A stretch of 64,000 nucleotides of DNA from Amia ocellicauda. Taxonomy: Eukaryota > Chordata > Actinopteri > Amiiformes > Amiidae. The position numbers were made by a program, and so were the translations under genes. Below, piece after piece: positions 1-12,400 of this stretch. Within the stretch, counting starts at the first letter, position 1. Each line of letters begins with the position of its first letter. The notes under the pieces are model-generated. The model saw nothing but the letters and a program-made list of their open reading frames with translations, was not told where the DNA came from and searched no databases. The DNA is taken from contig NC_089850.1 in assembly GCF_036373705.1 (NCBI RefSeq), positions 44,566,048 to 44,630,047 of the forward strand. The letters are read 5' to 3'.

Positions 1-562
1 GAGAACTTCATAATGCAAAGGAAGTAGATGTGGAAAACAAAGTGAGGCAATCAGACTCTAAGGTTAATTGCATAATAATGTGGTCAGTAACCAGATAGCG
101 AGCATAGAAGTTATCATTGTAGAAATATGCATCATAATCTCAAATAGAGCCATATAATGACAGTTTCTTTCAACCTATCTTAATATATCTGTAGGGGTGA
201 CACCATAAAAAAAAGAAACGATGCTTTCATGCTACTATTAACAAACAAATATGTTAATGTTATTATGTTGTTAAAGTGATTAGTTAAGTGAGGTGTTTAT
301 TTTGACATTAACTTACACTTTCTAAAAGAAGGCAGTATCTAATCCACAACATGTAATAAGAACCCTTCATATATAGAGAAATTGCAGATAAAAAAAAAAC
401 ACAGAATGCTTTACAACTTTACACTTTGGGTGTGCATGGACAAAAGAAAACCTGAAACCCATGAAATTTCAATTGGTTACAGTGTGTGTATATATATAAG
501 GACATAGAACATAGAAAAGTTTACAAACGAGAGGATGCCATTCGACCCATTGTGCTCGTTTG

Positions 563-567
<5 letters not shown>

Positions 568-617
<50 letters not shown>
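568..617. repeat. (TA)n microsatellite with short (CA)n tail
   Basis: About 20 uninterrupted TA units followed by ACACACAC. Open frames that read through it as Tyr-Ile repeats are artefacts of the repeat. Confidence 0.97.
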
Positions 618-1057
618 TGCATAAGTAAAATAGCAGATGCAATACATTTAAATTGTATATTCAAATCTGCTGGTTCCAATTCACTCAGCTGTAATTACAG
701 GATATGTTAAATTTTATCAATAGCCCACAGTGATGGCTGTTAAGAGGCTGTCCTGCCCAGCACAACACCACTCTGTGCTCTTTAATGAAAACCAGATGTT
801 TGTTTAAGCTAATAATCAATAGCGCACTCATCTGGGCTTGACCAGAACAAATAGTTTGTTTTGAGAAGACATGTAAAGCTGTGATAAGTGTGTAGTGCAA
901 ACACTTGGATGTTTCTCAAGAATGAGATGAACTACTTGATTTCAAAGCATTCAAAATTAGAGATAACAAAACAGCTACAGGACTGAGGAGTCCAGTATGT
1001 AATGTATGAGCTACAATTGTTAGGGGAGTTTAGGCAATTACTCCAGTAATGGAATAA

Positions 1058-1063
1058 TCATCA

Positions 1064-1116
<53 letters not shown>

Positions 1117-1117
1117 G
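1058..1117. repeat. (ATT)n / (ATC)n microsatellite
   Basis: A few ATC units grade into about 17 pure ATT units. The same trinucleotide recurs at 14.94, 18.14, 19.88 and 24.75 kb, making ATT/AAT the characteristic trinucleotide repeat of this locus. Confidence 0.97.
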
Positions 1118-2949
1118 GAATGCAACATTTCTAAATATGGTATTTCTAAAGCATACCAGCAATTACTGGTGGCGTTTGAGAGCAGATTGTGGTACCGCCT
1201 TACAATGTTGTCTTAATTAGTACCCAGTTGGTAATGAGATGGGAGGATATTTCTTGTGGCACTTGGGGGTTCCTGAGGGTGGTAACAGCCACCTGATCCA
1301 TTTGTTATGTGTCGGTATCAAGTGCACCCTGGGAATAAAACAACAGACAAAGTGATCAGATTTCAAACAAGGCCCCAGTTACACAATCACTTATTCTGTT
1401 GCATGCAGCCCACAGTACCACTGTAATGCTTACTCATTGAATGTAAGCACTTTTGCTGTGTTATCTACTTAACCAGTAGTCATAACAGATTATCATCCAA
1501 CATAAATTGCATATATATGTTTTAAACCCTAAATGATTTAACGGTATGTGAAACCTGGGTTTGTGGGCTTCAGCTACAATTAAGAGCTAAAATGGGACAC
1601 AAATAAATCACTCTGTGCTCTTCCAGTCTGGGAAGGAATAAATACAAATGTTTTTCTTTATTTGTGTCTTTCACCTCACATCTCTCCAGCAAATTATTAC
1701 TTTTACTTTGAATAAGATATTAATAATTATACTAATACTAACTGCATTGTACAATAAATTAATTGAAACGAAAATCATCTAATAAAAATAAACACATATA
1801 TGTTAAGGAATTTATTCAACACCACACAAAACAGGCAGGATTTGTATTATTATTTTTGTTATTTTAATAGCTCTGCTCTTCTGCATTAAGGTTCAGTGAA
1901 AAGCACTAAAGCAAAGAATACAACCACTCATCACTGAAAAACACGAATGGAAGACAAAGAATAGAAATGGAACGGAAATAAAAACAGCATCTTGTAGTGG
2001 GAATATCTGTGTTTTAGTTGATAAAACCAGCTGGGGTTCTAGATGCTTCATAAAGTTTTATTGTAAAATATGTACAGATGATTAGGCCAGCTGTGCAGTG
2101 TCATATATTCCCAAACAAATCCCTTTGGGTTTGTACTTTTTGACCCCTTTAACACTTGGGTTACAAAGATTTGGAATTTGCTTCACTATATATTGATATA
2201 TATGCAGATAATGTTTTATTTTATTAATTGATTTTAAAGATGTTTAATCTATTATATATTAATCAGCTCCGCTGCTCCTGAATAATTGTTTGAAAAAATA
2301 AGCTTCAAACTGGAATTTGTGGACATGTGTTGTGTATGAATGAATACACATTTATTGCTTTACCAGTTGCTCAGTCATACAACTTTTGTACACTGAATAA
2401 TCATTTACATATATTTAATCATTACTAACATTACAGTTTGCAGTAATGGAGAACTACCAAGTGATTATCTCAGCGTTTTCATATAGTTTTTGAAACTTTA
2501 GTTTGCCGTTTGTTTTGTGTCCACTTATCAGTGTACCCGTAAAGTCAAGTCATCCCTCGTTTTATTTTAAATGTGTGGGTACTTCATCAGCTGTCTGTTA
2601 TTTTAAATCTTACGGTATATGTATTCTCAGATAAATGGGTTGTTTTACAAATTAACACTATAGCAATACAAAGTAACATTTAGCAATATCTCAAAATGTA
2701 TTTCAGATATCTTTAAATATTTGAAGATATAACATAATTTGCAGATATCTCTAAATGCTAGTTTGGGTGGCCATATAGCTCTCAATTTAAAAGGGAGTTT
2801 AAGAGTAGGGTGTGTTTATGAGCTATCCAATAAAACAAATATTATCTTACCACACAAATGTTGCCTCTGATGGTAGAGGATATAAACCTGAGAACATGTC
2901 TGAATTAGGATTACTTTACTCCTCTGCTCAGGAAAAAGCCTCTAAGGAA

Positions 2950-3790
2950 GATTAATTATTTTGTTTAACTGCTATACACTCTAAAACAAATGATTAGCCT
3001 CCTGCTTTCATTAGCAAAGTGAATGATAAAAAAAGATTATGCATTAGTTGCTGTATGACAAAAATGCATGGTTCCCAGAAGCTGCCAAAGAGATTAGCTT
3101 TAAACATTATTATTAGTTAATGTTCTGGAATTAAGCTGGCAGTCTACTGTGCTTGTCACTGGTTTGCACTGCTAAGGATAAAGAGGCCTTAAAGAATAAT
3201 AAACTAGTTAGATTGTAATAAAAAAAGACGTACTACCAAGAGAAATTATTATAAATATAAAAACATGTCATATAAACAATAATATATAACCAAAATTGGA
3301 GTGTGTGTCTCCAATCAAAAAGGACTTCAGGGCCGTGTATCTGGTTGCCATGTTGATTAGTATGCAGGAGGCCTCGTCTTGTCATTTAGTTTACCTTCCC
3401 CTCCTTCTGTCAGAGGGCTGATATATTCCAGTCAACTACATTTCAATCAAATATATTTATTTTGGAACACCAGCAAGAAAAACTACGATGACATCTTATT
3501 TGTGTTCTTTTTTTAATGAGGCACACGGTGGAAAACATTCCTTGTTAATTCATTATCAGTCTGTGCGAAGTGTGCTTACAGGAGGGTGTTGACATCAAGG
3601 TGCTGTCTCTCCTCCACACTGCAGCATGTAAATTCTGTCAATATGGCCTGACACATACTAGTCCTCTCAATCTATTCGAGATAATGACGCTGTTATCAGA
3701 TAAGCGAACATAAAGAATGGCTCAATTTGCACACTCTTGATAGGCCTGAGGGTGGTCTAATTACATACCTTTCCAACTGGTTTGAGAAAG
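2950..3790. promoter_or_regulatory. Candidate non-coding regulatory block with paired GATA sites
   Basis: A stretch of complex, non-repetitive sequence without open frames, unlike the low-complexity DNA around it. It holds an inverted GATA pair at 3693-3703 (TTATC, one base, GATAA) and several TAAT/ATTA homeodomain cores near 2990-3120. Enhancer function is inferred only from texture and motifs; alignment with other fish genomes would decide it. Confidence 0.25.
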
Positions 3791-5330
3791 CATTTTAAAA
3801 GTGCTCCCTGTCTGAGTATTTGTATTTGTGTCTTCCCCATTCAATGTACAGATGTTTTCCAAAAAAAAATAAAAAAATGCAGATATTTAAAAATTGCAAA
3901 AAAAAAAGTTTATTACTTGTTTACTCAGGACTTGCATATGTTCACAATTGATTTTAAGCTTCTGTCCAGTATCAGCATAAACCATACATAGATTGAAATT
4001 GAAAATATTTCTTATTAAATAAGAAGATAAACTGGTAGATAAAGAATGAAATAATAATAATTTCCTTAGGTCACATTTCGAGTGTGCAATTTGCCCTTGT
4101 GTTTTTGAAAATCATTAGAATGGTTTTCTTTATAAGATAATGGAAATGAACCACTCTTTAGCATCTCTTGGAAAACGTCTTGTGAAGTAAGTATGTCTTT
4201 ACACATCGCATTCACAGGCACTGCACATCTGGACAGTATGCTGCGAGGGAGTCATGTGACACATACAATCACACATTCTCTTGGTTCCAAGAGGTGTGTA
4301 GAGAGATGTTTAGCTTTTTTGTGAATCATTCAAAATAGCACTTCACTGAGAACACAAGACGGTCTCCTTGATGTTCCTGGAATTACAACACTTGTAGAAA
4401 ATGAAATAATAATTTAAAATATATTTGCACTAGCTATGCATGAGGGATGGATGATTGCTGGGAATGTTTACTAAGTATGGTGACACATGACCTTCATCAC
4501 TGGATGAGATGCGTCTGTTTACACTGTGACAATGGGCAATGAACTTCACATTTAGGGCTTGAAAGACATATAGTTCCTTTCATTTGGTACTTAGATTACA
4601 TCCAAACATGGGCCAATTTCATTCAATGTCTGCTAAACAATTTCCCAAAACAGTCATGTTACTGTTTGACCCTTCACCCTTCTGTACAACTATCTGTTTA
4701 CTAAAATGTACTGGTATAGGCCAAGATCATTAGCTCAGTTCACAGCAATTCAGTTTTCCTTCTAACTAGTTCTCAGTTTCTCCTGTGATTTGACCTCTGT
4801 CTCACCCTGTGCTTTGCAGTCACTGCCATGTCCTGTCAGTTTCTCTAGGCCAAAGCACTTTTTAGTGCCCACATTAATACATAGTGCCCAACAGATAATT
4901 AATGATTCTTGTTTTCGTTTGGTGTTCTGTTTATCTGTGGTTTCTACGTCTTGGTGGTTAAATGTCTGTGTTTGAAAATGGCATTTCACAAGACAAGGCT
5001 CTGTCAGCTTTTATTCAAATCCTTATGCCATCCTGTAGATGTCTGCATTGTCCATGCAGTGCAGACTTGTCTTGCTTGTGCTAAAGTCACAAGCAACGTT
5101 TTGCCATTCATGATGTGTCAAGTATCAAACTTAACTAATAGGGAATATTTCATACTATTTTATGTATATTTAAATTTTGGATGGACCCAGCTAAAACAGG
5201 TTCCAGGCTGAAATAATTAATTTAATGCAAGTCATCAGGCTTGTATAATTTGTTTATCCCTACATTTGTGTATTTATAGTCTCCTATTGAAATTGAGAAA
5301 TTACAATGCAACGATTCCATGCAAGTTATG

Positions 5331-5515
5331 TTACTGACCTAGAGACCAGATATTGGCTGGTGGTGGTTGAACTGTCACTTCAACCATATCTATCTTCTTC
5401 AAGATTATAGACCACAGCACATTGTCTGGTCTCAGCTTTGTGGTAACTACTTCTTCATTTTTTTAAGGCAGTTATAATTTTCTGCACTTTGTGGTGTCTA
5501 TAAATGTCTCCTCTT
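5331..5515 (-). pseudogene. Relic of LINE-like retrotransposon C-terminal coding region
   Basis: Read on the minus strand, 5450-5331 gives a 39-codon open segment containing TTKLRPDNVLWS and KKIDMVEVTV. This resembles a C-terminal signature seen in many reverse-transcriptase ORFs of fish non-LTR elements (T-x-L-R-P-D-x-V-L-W-S followed by a V-E-L-T-V strand). Directly upstream in another frame (about 5515-5455) is RGDIYRHHKVQKIITALKK, resembling the RHN-x-V-L segment that precedes it in those proteins. The two parts are separated by a frame change and stop codons, so the copy is dead. The family assignment rests on my recollection of the motif; a translated search against reverse transcriptases would test it. 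Confidence 0.55.
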
Positions 5516-6339
5516 AGGTCCTCCTTTTGACATCTTGTTTATATTAAGTCAAGCTATACAAAAGCTTTGATACCAAATCCCTAGTAATGCTAACACACAC
5601 AAGGTTGGATACTTTGCTGTCTAGATAATGTGGGTCAGTCTAAATCGTACAGTGTCTTGTTGCATTAAGCTCATAGTTATTTAAGTAATTAAAAAGATAG
5701 TATTTCAACAAAGAGAGAAAAATCATTAAGTCATAAAAGTAAATACCTTGAACTGACCAAACTGCTACAGATGCAGGCCTGAAAGAGATTCTTTGTAACA
5801 AAATAATGATATCATCAAAATTATATTTTGGTGAATCATTTTGACAAACACAAATAATATTGGAATTAGGGAACAACAAATACAGCTCATAGCTTAAAGA
5901 AAAAATATGATAAATTTCAGCTCAGAGCACATGTTTATTGTGTGTGTGTGTCCCATGATAGCCACACCACAGTTCAGTGCTGACACAGCACCTACTGGTC
6001 ATTATCAGACATTTACATCTGCCTTGTGGAATACATATATATGTATATTTACATGAAAAATAATAAAAATAAAAATTCAATTCTAATGTTTGAATGAAAC
6101 CATCATTCTGGAGTGTTCTGTGAAGTTCATAGTATGTTGTGTTCACAGACTACTTGTGGGCGAATGGAAGGCAGGTATGAGGTCCCTCAGGAGCCCCATC
6201 TTCCACTCTGTTCAGCTGGATAAGGAAAGAATATGTCTATGTTGATACATTGAAATGTAAAATGAAAAGGACAGAAATCCACCAAACCAATGTCAGTTCA
6301 ATGCAAATCAGCAACAAGTGTCATTGCATTCCTCTAAAT

Positions 6340-7000
6340 ATCTTGGCAGGTTTTTTTCCTTTTGTCCCAGGTTTTGGCATCGACCCATTCCTTAATTTTG
6401 GAAGAATCCATTTTTAGAAAGCATAGCTACAAATCTGTCACTGACGTATGTGTAATCGTATAATGTCTCCCCCCCTTTTTGTGACCTGTTACTCATACAC
6501 TGTGGTAATTGCATCTTCGTAACATTATGTAACTCTTCTGGCTTATTTGCTCGTTGGTGAGGCCTTTATGCTGGACTTCAGTTACAATCACTTCCTTTAA
6601 ACAAAGTTTCCGCCAGTTCTTGGCTACCACAGCTTTACATTTGCTTAGTGGCCTCCTTAATGTAACACTATGCTCCCAATTTTTTCTTCTTTTTTAATGT
6701 CTTTCTGTATTTCTCAATCTGCTTCTTCAACTTTGAAGGTAACCACCTGGCATTCAGGACGGAAATGTTGTTTTTCAAGTGACATCATTTTGAAAGAGTT
6801 CAACCCAAGGGCCGTGTTAGTAGTGATGTCATAAGTTGGCCTCTGCCCTCCTACCGTTTCATAGCTGCTGTCAATGAGATCACAACTGATTTAAGCCTTA
6901 ACTTTCATTACCCAGAACTGACTTCTGCCAGTCTTTCCTTTCAGAGGTTAAACCTCATAAGCATATCAAGTTCTGTTTTTTATTTCAAGCTTCTAGATCT
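6340..7000 (-). pseudogene. Unidentified decayed coding-like sequence
   Basis: On the minus strand several open segments in shifting frames have protein-like composition. About 6890-6730 reads through RPTYDITTNTALGLNSFKMM without a stop. About 6665-6500 contains VVAKNWRKLCLKEVIVTEVQ. About 6475-6400 contains GETLYDYTYVSDRFVAML. Stops and frame changes separate them, as expected of an old pseudogene or transposon relic. I do not recognise the family. It lies about 0.9 kb upstream, in the same orientation, of the LINE-like relic at 5.3-5.5 kb, so both could belong to one decayed element, but the motifs seen do not show this. Confidence 0.35.
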
Positions 7001-7312
7001 GTTCTTGCTTCTGTATTTTCTTCTGTTCTTTGTTCAGGACTAAAAAGAATTCCTGTGGCAAACTTGTGAACCGTTTTAGTTCTACATGTTTTTTTGTTTG
7101 TTTGTTTGCTTGTTCTTAATTATTATTATTTTATTGATTGTGTATACTAGCTCCGGTTCTCTTGGTCTCAAATTAAGTTCCCTTCAGAGTAAACTATTCT
7201 TATTAAACATTCACATAGTGTCCTGTGTGCAAATGAGCTGTCATGTAATACACTAACACCTTATTATTTCTAATTGTGTCCTAAAACAAAAAAAAGCATA
7301 ATCTTAAAGAAT

Positions 7313-7314
<2 letters not shown>

Positions 7315-7388
<74 letters not shown>
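7315..7388. repeat. Long (TA)n microsatellite
   Basis: About 34 TA units following a short TG run; one of the longest perfect dinucleotide tracts in the window. Such tracts can extrude cruciforms and are length-unstable. Confidence 0.98.
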
Positions 7389-7389
<1 letters not shown>

Positions 7390-8416
7390 CATCCTCAATC
7401 CTTGAAAGACAAAGTCTTACTAAAATTATTTTTTAAGGAAATTTATGACTGATTGATAAGTAAAAGTTTTCATTTTGAGAGAAAAAAAAGAAAATGCACA
7501 TTTTGCACTTAAACTCTGATGCATAGAAGTGCTCCTTATCTTAAAGACATGCCATAATAATTTAGGCTTTTCACTTATTTCTCTGTAAATACTCCATTAA
7601 CATTTCAACTGTAGGGTGTCACAAATAGCCTTGCATTACTTGCAGATGATGTATTACAATAGAAGGAGCTGTACAAGATGACTGGACATGTGCCAGATGT
7701 GTGTCCAGCACCTCAAGTTCTGGAGTATGTCCTAGAACCTCTCATTAAAACATGCAGTATTTCAGTATCACACTCAAAGTCCTATTGAACCTAATGCCAG
7801 CCTGCTAGATATGTTACCCTCTGTCCAGATATATAACACTCTTTATGGCTAAATAGAAAGAGGGAAAGAATATATACAGGGCCTGTCCTGGAAAAAATAG
7901 AAGAAAAATATATATGTGCTATGAATCATAGTTTTTAAATAATTCATTTGGAATTTCAAGCCAGCTGAGACAAATATGCCAAACAATATGGGCCAGTAAA
8001 ATAATTCTATATCTGAAATGTCCCAAACACTCTTAATTATGCAACACATAGGTTTTTAGCATCTGGAAAGGATTCAATCATGGAAGACTATAGGCAGTGT
8101 GGGACTGTAGGAGGTTTTATTGCAATTTGAAGTAAAGCAGGGACTCTACATTGAACACCACAGACATTTCCATGACTTGAGTCTGTAATATATACAGAAT
8201 AAAATGGAATAGCTAGTGTTACAGGTATGGGCAAATGGAGGAATAAAAATGTCAAAGAACTAGCAACAATAACATTAACAATATAAAACAATCATACTTC
8301 AGAAGGCTCAAACGGAATGTAAAAGAAAACATTATTCTAAAAGAAAATAATCTTGTTCCAGAATGCATGAATGACCAAACTTACAGAACTCTGAATTCCT
8401 CAGGCAAATTCTCAAT

Positions 8417-8474
8417 AATTATTATTATTAGTAGTAGAAGTAGTAAGTAGTCAGTAGTAATAGTAGTAGTATCA
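8417..8474. repeat. Imperfect (ATT)n/(GTA)n trinucleotide tract
   Basis: ATTATTATTATTA grades into repeated AGTAGTAG units with single-base interruptions, an ageing trinucleotide microsatellite. Confidence 0.85.
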
Positions 8475-9324
8475 GCATTAGCAGAAGAGTCTTGCCCAAA
8501 GTGCATTACATTTGCATGGAAGATTCACATAAAACAATCTATTTACCACATTATACTTTTTTTTTTTTTTTCAAAGTGTATATTTTTAACCCATTGATCT
8601 GGAATTTCCCGTCTCTGTTGCCTTCAAAAGTGCGAGCAGACCTTCAGGATCACGATGTTCCTGTCATGTCATCCAGTCATACCTTTCTTTCACCTGCTGC
8701 CACAGATATTCCAGCTATTGCTCTCAGGAGGGCAGAGTTTTACTTCTTTGATCTCTGCCTGGCATTTTCTCAGTAGGGGTCAGTATTGTGAACTGTGCCC
8801 AGCCAACTGCAGCCAAACATCCTTCCCCCCACCCCCACGTGGAGCCCAAGGCCAGTGTGATCCTGAGCCAAGACCTGTGCTTACATTTATTATACATATT
8901 TGTCATCTAAATCCTCCAACACACCAATAAATATTGTGCAATGCTGATAGAGCGATGAAAACTGTGAACTCATCTCAGGTTAATACACTGAGTAATACAG
9001 TAAGTTCTTTTTTTATGTAATACATATTTAAATGGTAGGGGTTTTTATTGCAACACAAGGTATAATTCTATAGCAATGTATACATTTATGTCATACAAAC
9101 ATATAATGAATAACATGTAAGGTCAGCACAGCTACAGGACCCAATTTCATGTAGTTATTACAATTTCATAGCCTGCAGATAACAAATGTATGTCTATATT
9201 TAGACAGAGGGATATAGCAAATCAAAATATATTATGCTTCAAAGGTTTATGCTGTACTTAAACAACAACAGAATATATGTGTTGTTATATAATAATTATA
9301 ATAATAATAAAAATATAATCATTA

Positions 9325-9425
9325 CACTTACCGTATATAGTGCTTTTCTAAGACACTCAAAGCGTTTTACATGTTGGGGGTCCCACCTCCACCACCACCA
9401 ATGTATAGCAGAGTTTAATGATTTG
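9325..9425. mobile_element. Fragment of a dispersed fish repeat (probable LINE 3' end)
   Basis: The segment reads 'tatagtgcttttctaagaca' then 'ctcaaagcgttttacatg' then a run of CCACC triplets, a pattern met at many places in fish genomes as the 3' end of a truncated retroelement. The copy has no coding part. The family (L2-like) is a guess; a repeat-library comparison would settle it. Confidence 0.4.
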
Positions 9426-12400
9426 TAAGAAAGTAGGTTTTGTTTGTGCCAAGGAATGACCAGTTCCCTGTGGCAAACATAAAAATATGGAAAATAATAC
9501 AATTAATGAACAAAATGAATACATAAAAAAGTAAATACAAATGTGAATAACTAAAGCACTTTATAAATAACCCAAATTACATATTAGGCGAGGGCCTGGT
9601 ATGTTGTATACACATCTACCTTTTCATTATAGAAAGAATACAAAAATAACTGAGACCTGACATGTACCAGTAATGTCAATGTAAATTCACTGAGCCTGTG
9701 TTTCACCCGAATCCTTATGTGTTTCTTTACAGTGCTTTCTTTGCGTTTAAATAGATCTGTCTAGATTAATTTTACTCCCCAAAGAGTCTCCTCCTATTCC
9801 AAACATCCATAGTCAAATTATAATTATCTGAGAGGCAATATCTTGTTTCCAGAGATACACTATCCCCAATAATGGCTGCTGTAGAATGCAAACCCTCTGA
9901 ATTTAGACACAGACAGAATTTGTCACTTACACAGCACTTCAACAGTGGCACTCAAACGGATACCCCAGCTGTCCTCAGAAATTGTTTAATCTTATGTTGA
10001 TACAAACGGACCCTGAATTAAGATTTTATCTAGTCTTCTTTGTTTTAGATCATATTACTAGGCTGACATTTATATGCACTCACATGGTGCATATAACCGT
10101 AATGGCACATGCATATTCAGGATGATGCTCTACACAGAAAAACAAAACAACAGAGCACATATGTACAATAATAGAGAATACTTTCTGCAGCACGATATAA
10201 TTCACTGAATCTCTACACACACAAATGTGTCAATTATACATGATAATTCTCACAGAAAGTTGGCAACTCTTTAACTTAAACTTTAGTCATTGTGTGCAGA
10301 CTGATGTTGACAAACATAAGTGGTCTGACCACTTATAAATAAATAATCACTTATCATTCTGAGCTCAGTTCAGGTCACATGATACTCAGCGTATTATCAT
10401 GATGTACAAGTTGTTTTGGTGATTTTGTGGTTATAATGTCATTACGTGAATTCAGGGTAAGAACATTTTCACACCTTTTTCTTTTCAGGCAACAACCTGA
10501 ACCTTGAAGTTGTACCATGTGCCATAGTCGTATTTTCCCCACACAGGCCCATAAAGTCCTCAAGAGAATGTTTACAAAAGTGTCCAAACTACCACTTAAC
10601 AGAAAAATGTAAAGATTACATTTGAACAAATTAAAATAGATTAATCTAATTGTGCATAGCCTTGGACATGCTTGCTTCGTATTACTCTAAAAACAAAACA
10701 AAAAATCAACTGATGTCTTCTGCTACTGCCATGCAAATGCTGGGTATACAACAGTCTCTAGATTTCCACAAAGTAAAAAAAACATGGAACCTCAAATTAT
10801 AACTTCTGACTGCTGGCAAATCATCTTAGGAGCATTCTTAGTTATAGTTATAAAAAGTGGATGAAAACCAAGTTAGCAGGCAGACAAGTCCAGGTGGCAT
10901 CTTCTTAGAGGTCTTACTTGTCTGTGAGCTTTCCAAGGATAACCCATCAGACCCAGTGGGAGTGCTTCGGTGAAAGGGCAGTGCAGAGGTTTTTCCTTGA
11001 AATGGTGCCTTGCCAGCTGTGGTCACCCAGTCAGTGCAGTAGTAGGTAGCTTTGGAGCCAAGGTGGAGTGAGAAAGGAAGGGAGGAGACTAGAAAAAACC
11101 ATGAAAAATGACAAGTATGAAAAATCTCCCTCGATTTATGGTAACATGATGAACTATCCAAGAGAAACACGTCTTTAACTTCAACTTTATTGACCTTTTT
11201 TTTCCAGCTGGCAAGGTCATTTTTTTTAAGAACAGGCCAATTCACTTTACCACAACAAAGTTTAAAAAACACCCAATGAGGCTGCACTATGAAAATTACC
11301 GACAGGTACTGCACACTGGTTTGTGCTTTGCTTTATTGGCCATGTTAGTCTCACATTTTCCACGTCTGCAAGAAATCCAGTACCAAAAGGACTCCTGGCA
11401 TGTGGACGTGTATATATGTATGAGAATTAACTCTTCTCTTTTATGTTTGTGATGCAACTGAAACAATTTTAAAAGAGAAATACAATTAAATGTGATATAA
11501 TTTTATTTGAGATAAATGCAAAATGATGATTGCTTACCTAAAAAATGGTTGTTTGTTTTCCCTTTAACATAACGCAGAACACAGCCTCAGATGGTCACAA
11601 CTGTAGATTGACCATGATTCCACTTAAATACGTTTCAGGATTATCCAGATGTCTGTAGCTTTTGTGGTCTGCACACATCAGCTGTATTTTAGGATTAAGG
11701 TTTGAGTTACAGTTAAGAGTTGGGGATTGGATTGGATAGGCTGATGGTTGCAATAGGGTTATTAGTTTTTATGTAGAGATGTATGCATATTCAAGGAGCT
11801 GAAAGCACCCTTGGGAAGATTTCCTATAAACACAGTGATATTTTCACAAAAAGTGCAAAACTATGTAATCATCTGAATTTGAAATTTGGTCCTAAGTGGA
11901 ATATTCAGTTTATATTTACCATAACAACTCTTTAGCCTGTAGTTTGCACATCCCTTGCTGATGTATGTTTCTATAACTGTTGGAAAGTATAGAAGTCCTC
12001 AAGTCACAATAACAATAGGAGTCATTTCAGGGATTCCAGACAAATAATGTTTTTTGCGGGGAGCAATTGGAACAAATGGAACAATTTAGAATGCTAACAA
12101 AAAATTATCAAATTAATTGTATTGTGGTCGCATGTGTTAAATAGCTATAAAACGAAAAGAAAGCTGATAAGGCTTTGATCCATACAGTAAATTTGTCAGT
12201 CCAAGTCACAATGTAGAGTGCAACCCGAGAGGTCTGCCTTCCTAATTGGTAAAACAGAGACCTCCCAGTAACACACTTAATTCCTTAAAGGAGCCACCTG
12301 ACTGGTGCGCCTGAAGTTAAAACCTCCGTTTATAACACATGAAGCCCATATATCAAAACGTCAAAATGGCAGAACAAGGCCAGAGTTAAAACATCTGGAT

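Larger units (their letters stand above)
1..5320. other. Intergenic DNA without a recognisable gene
   Basis: AT-rich non-coding DNA. All open frames are short (100 codons or fewer), lack recognisable domains and are unsupported by splice-site context. It contains the two microsatellites listed separately and a non-repetitive stretch at 2950-3790. By human synteny this side of HLX would face a large gene-poor interval, but nothing in the sequence itself proves that. Confidence 0.6.

Noticed and set aside
486..710. Open frame with Tyr-Ile repeats, and similar ones near 13.7, 15.4, 17.7 and 46.5 kb
   Set aside because: Created by reading through TA and GTAT microsatellites.
4762..5211. Overlapping open frames on both strands of up to 100 codons
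   Set aside because: Cys-rich and hydrophobic composition from AT-rich DNA without motifs; no exon partners.
10838..11314. Longest unexplained open frame (158 codons, minus strand)
   Set aside because: No recognisable motif, basic and Ser-rich low-information composition, no splice or promoter context; most likely chance.
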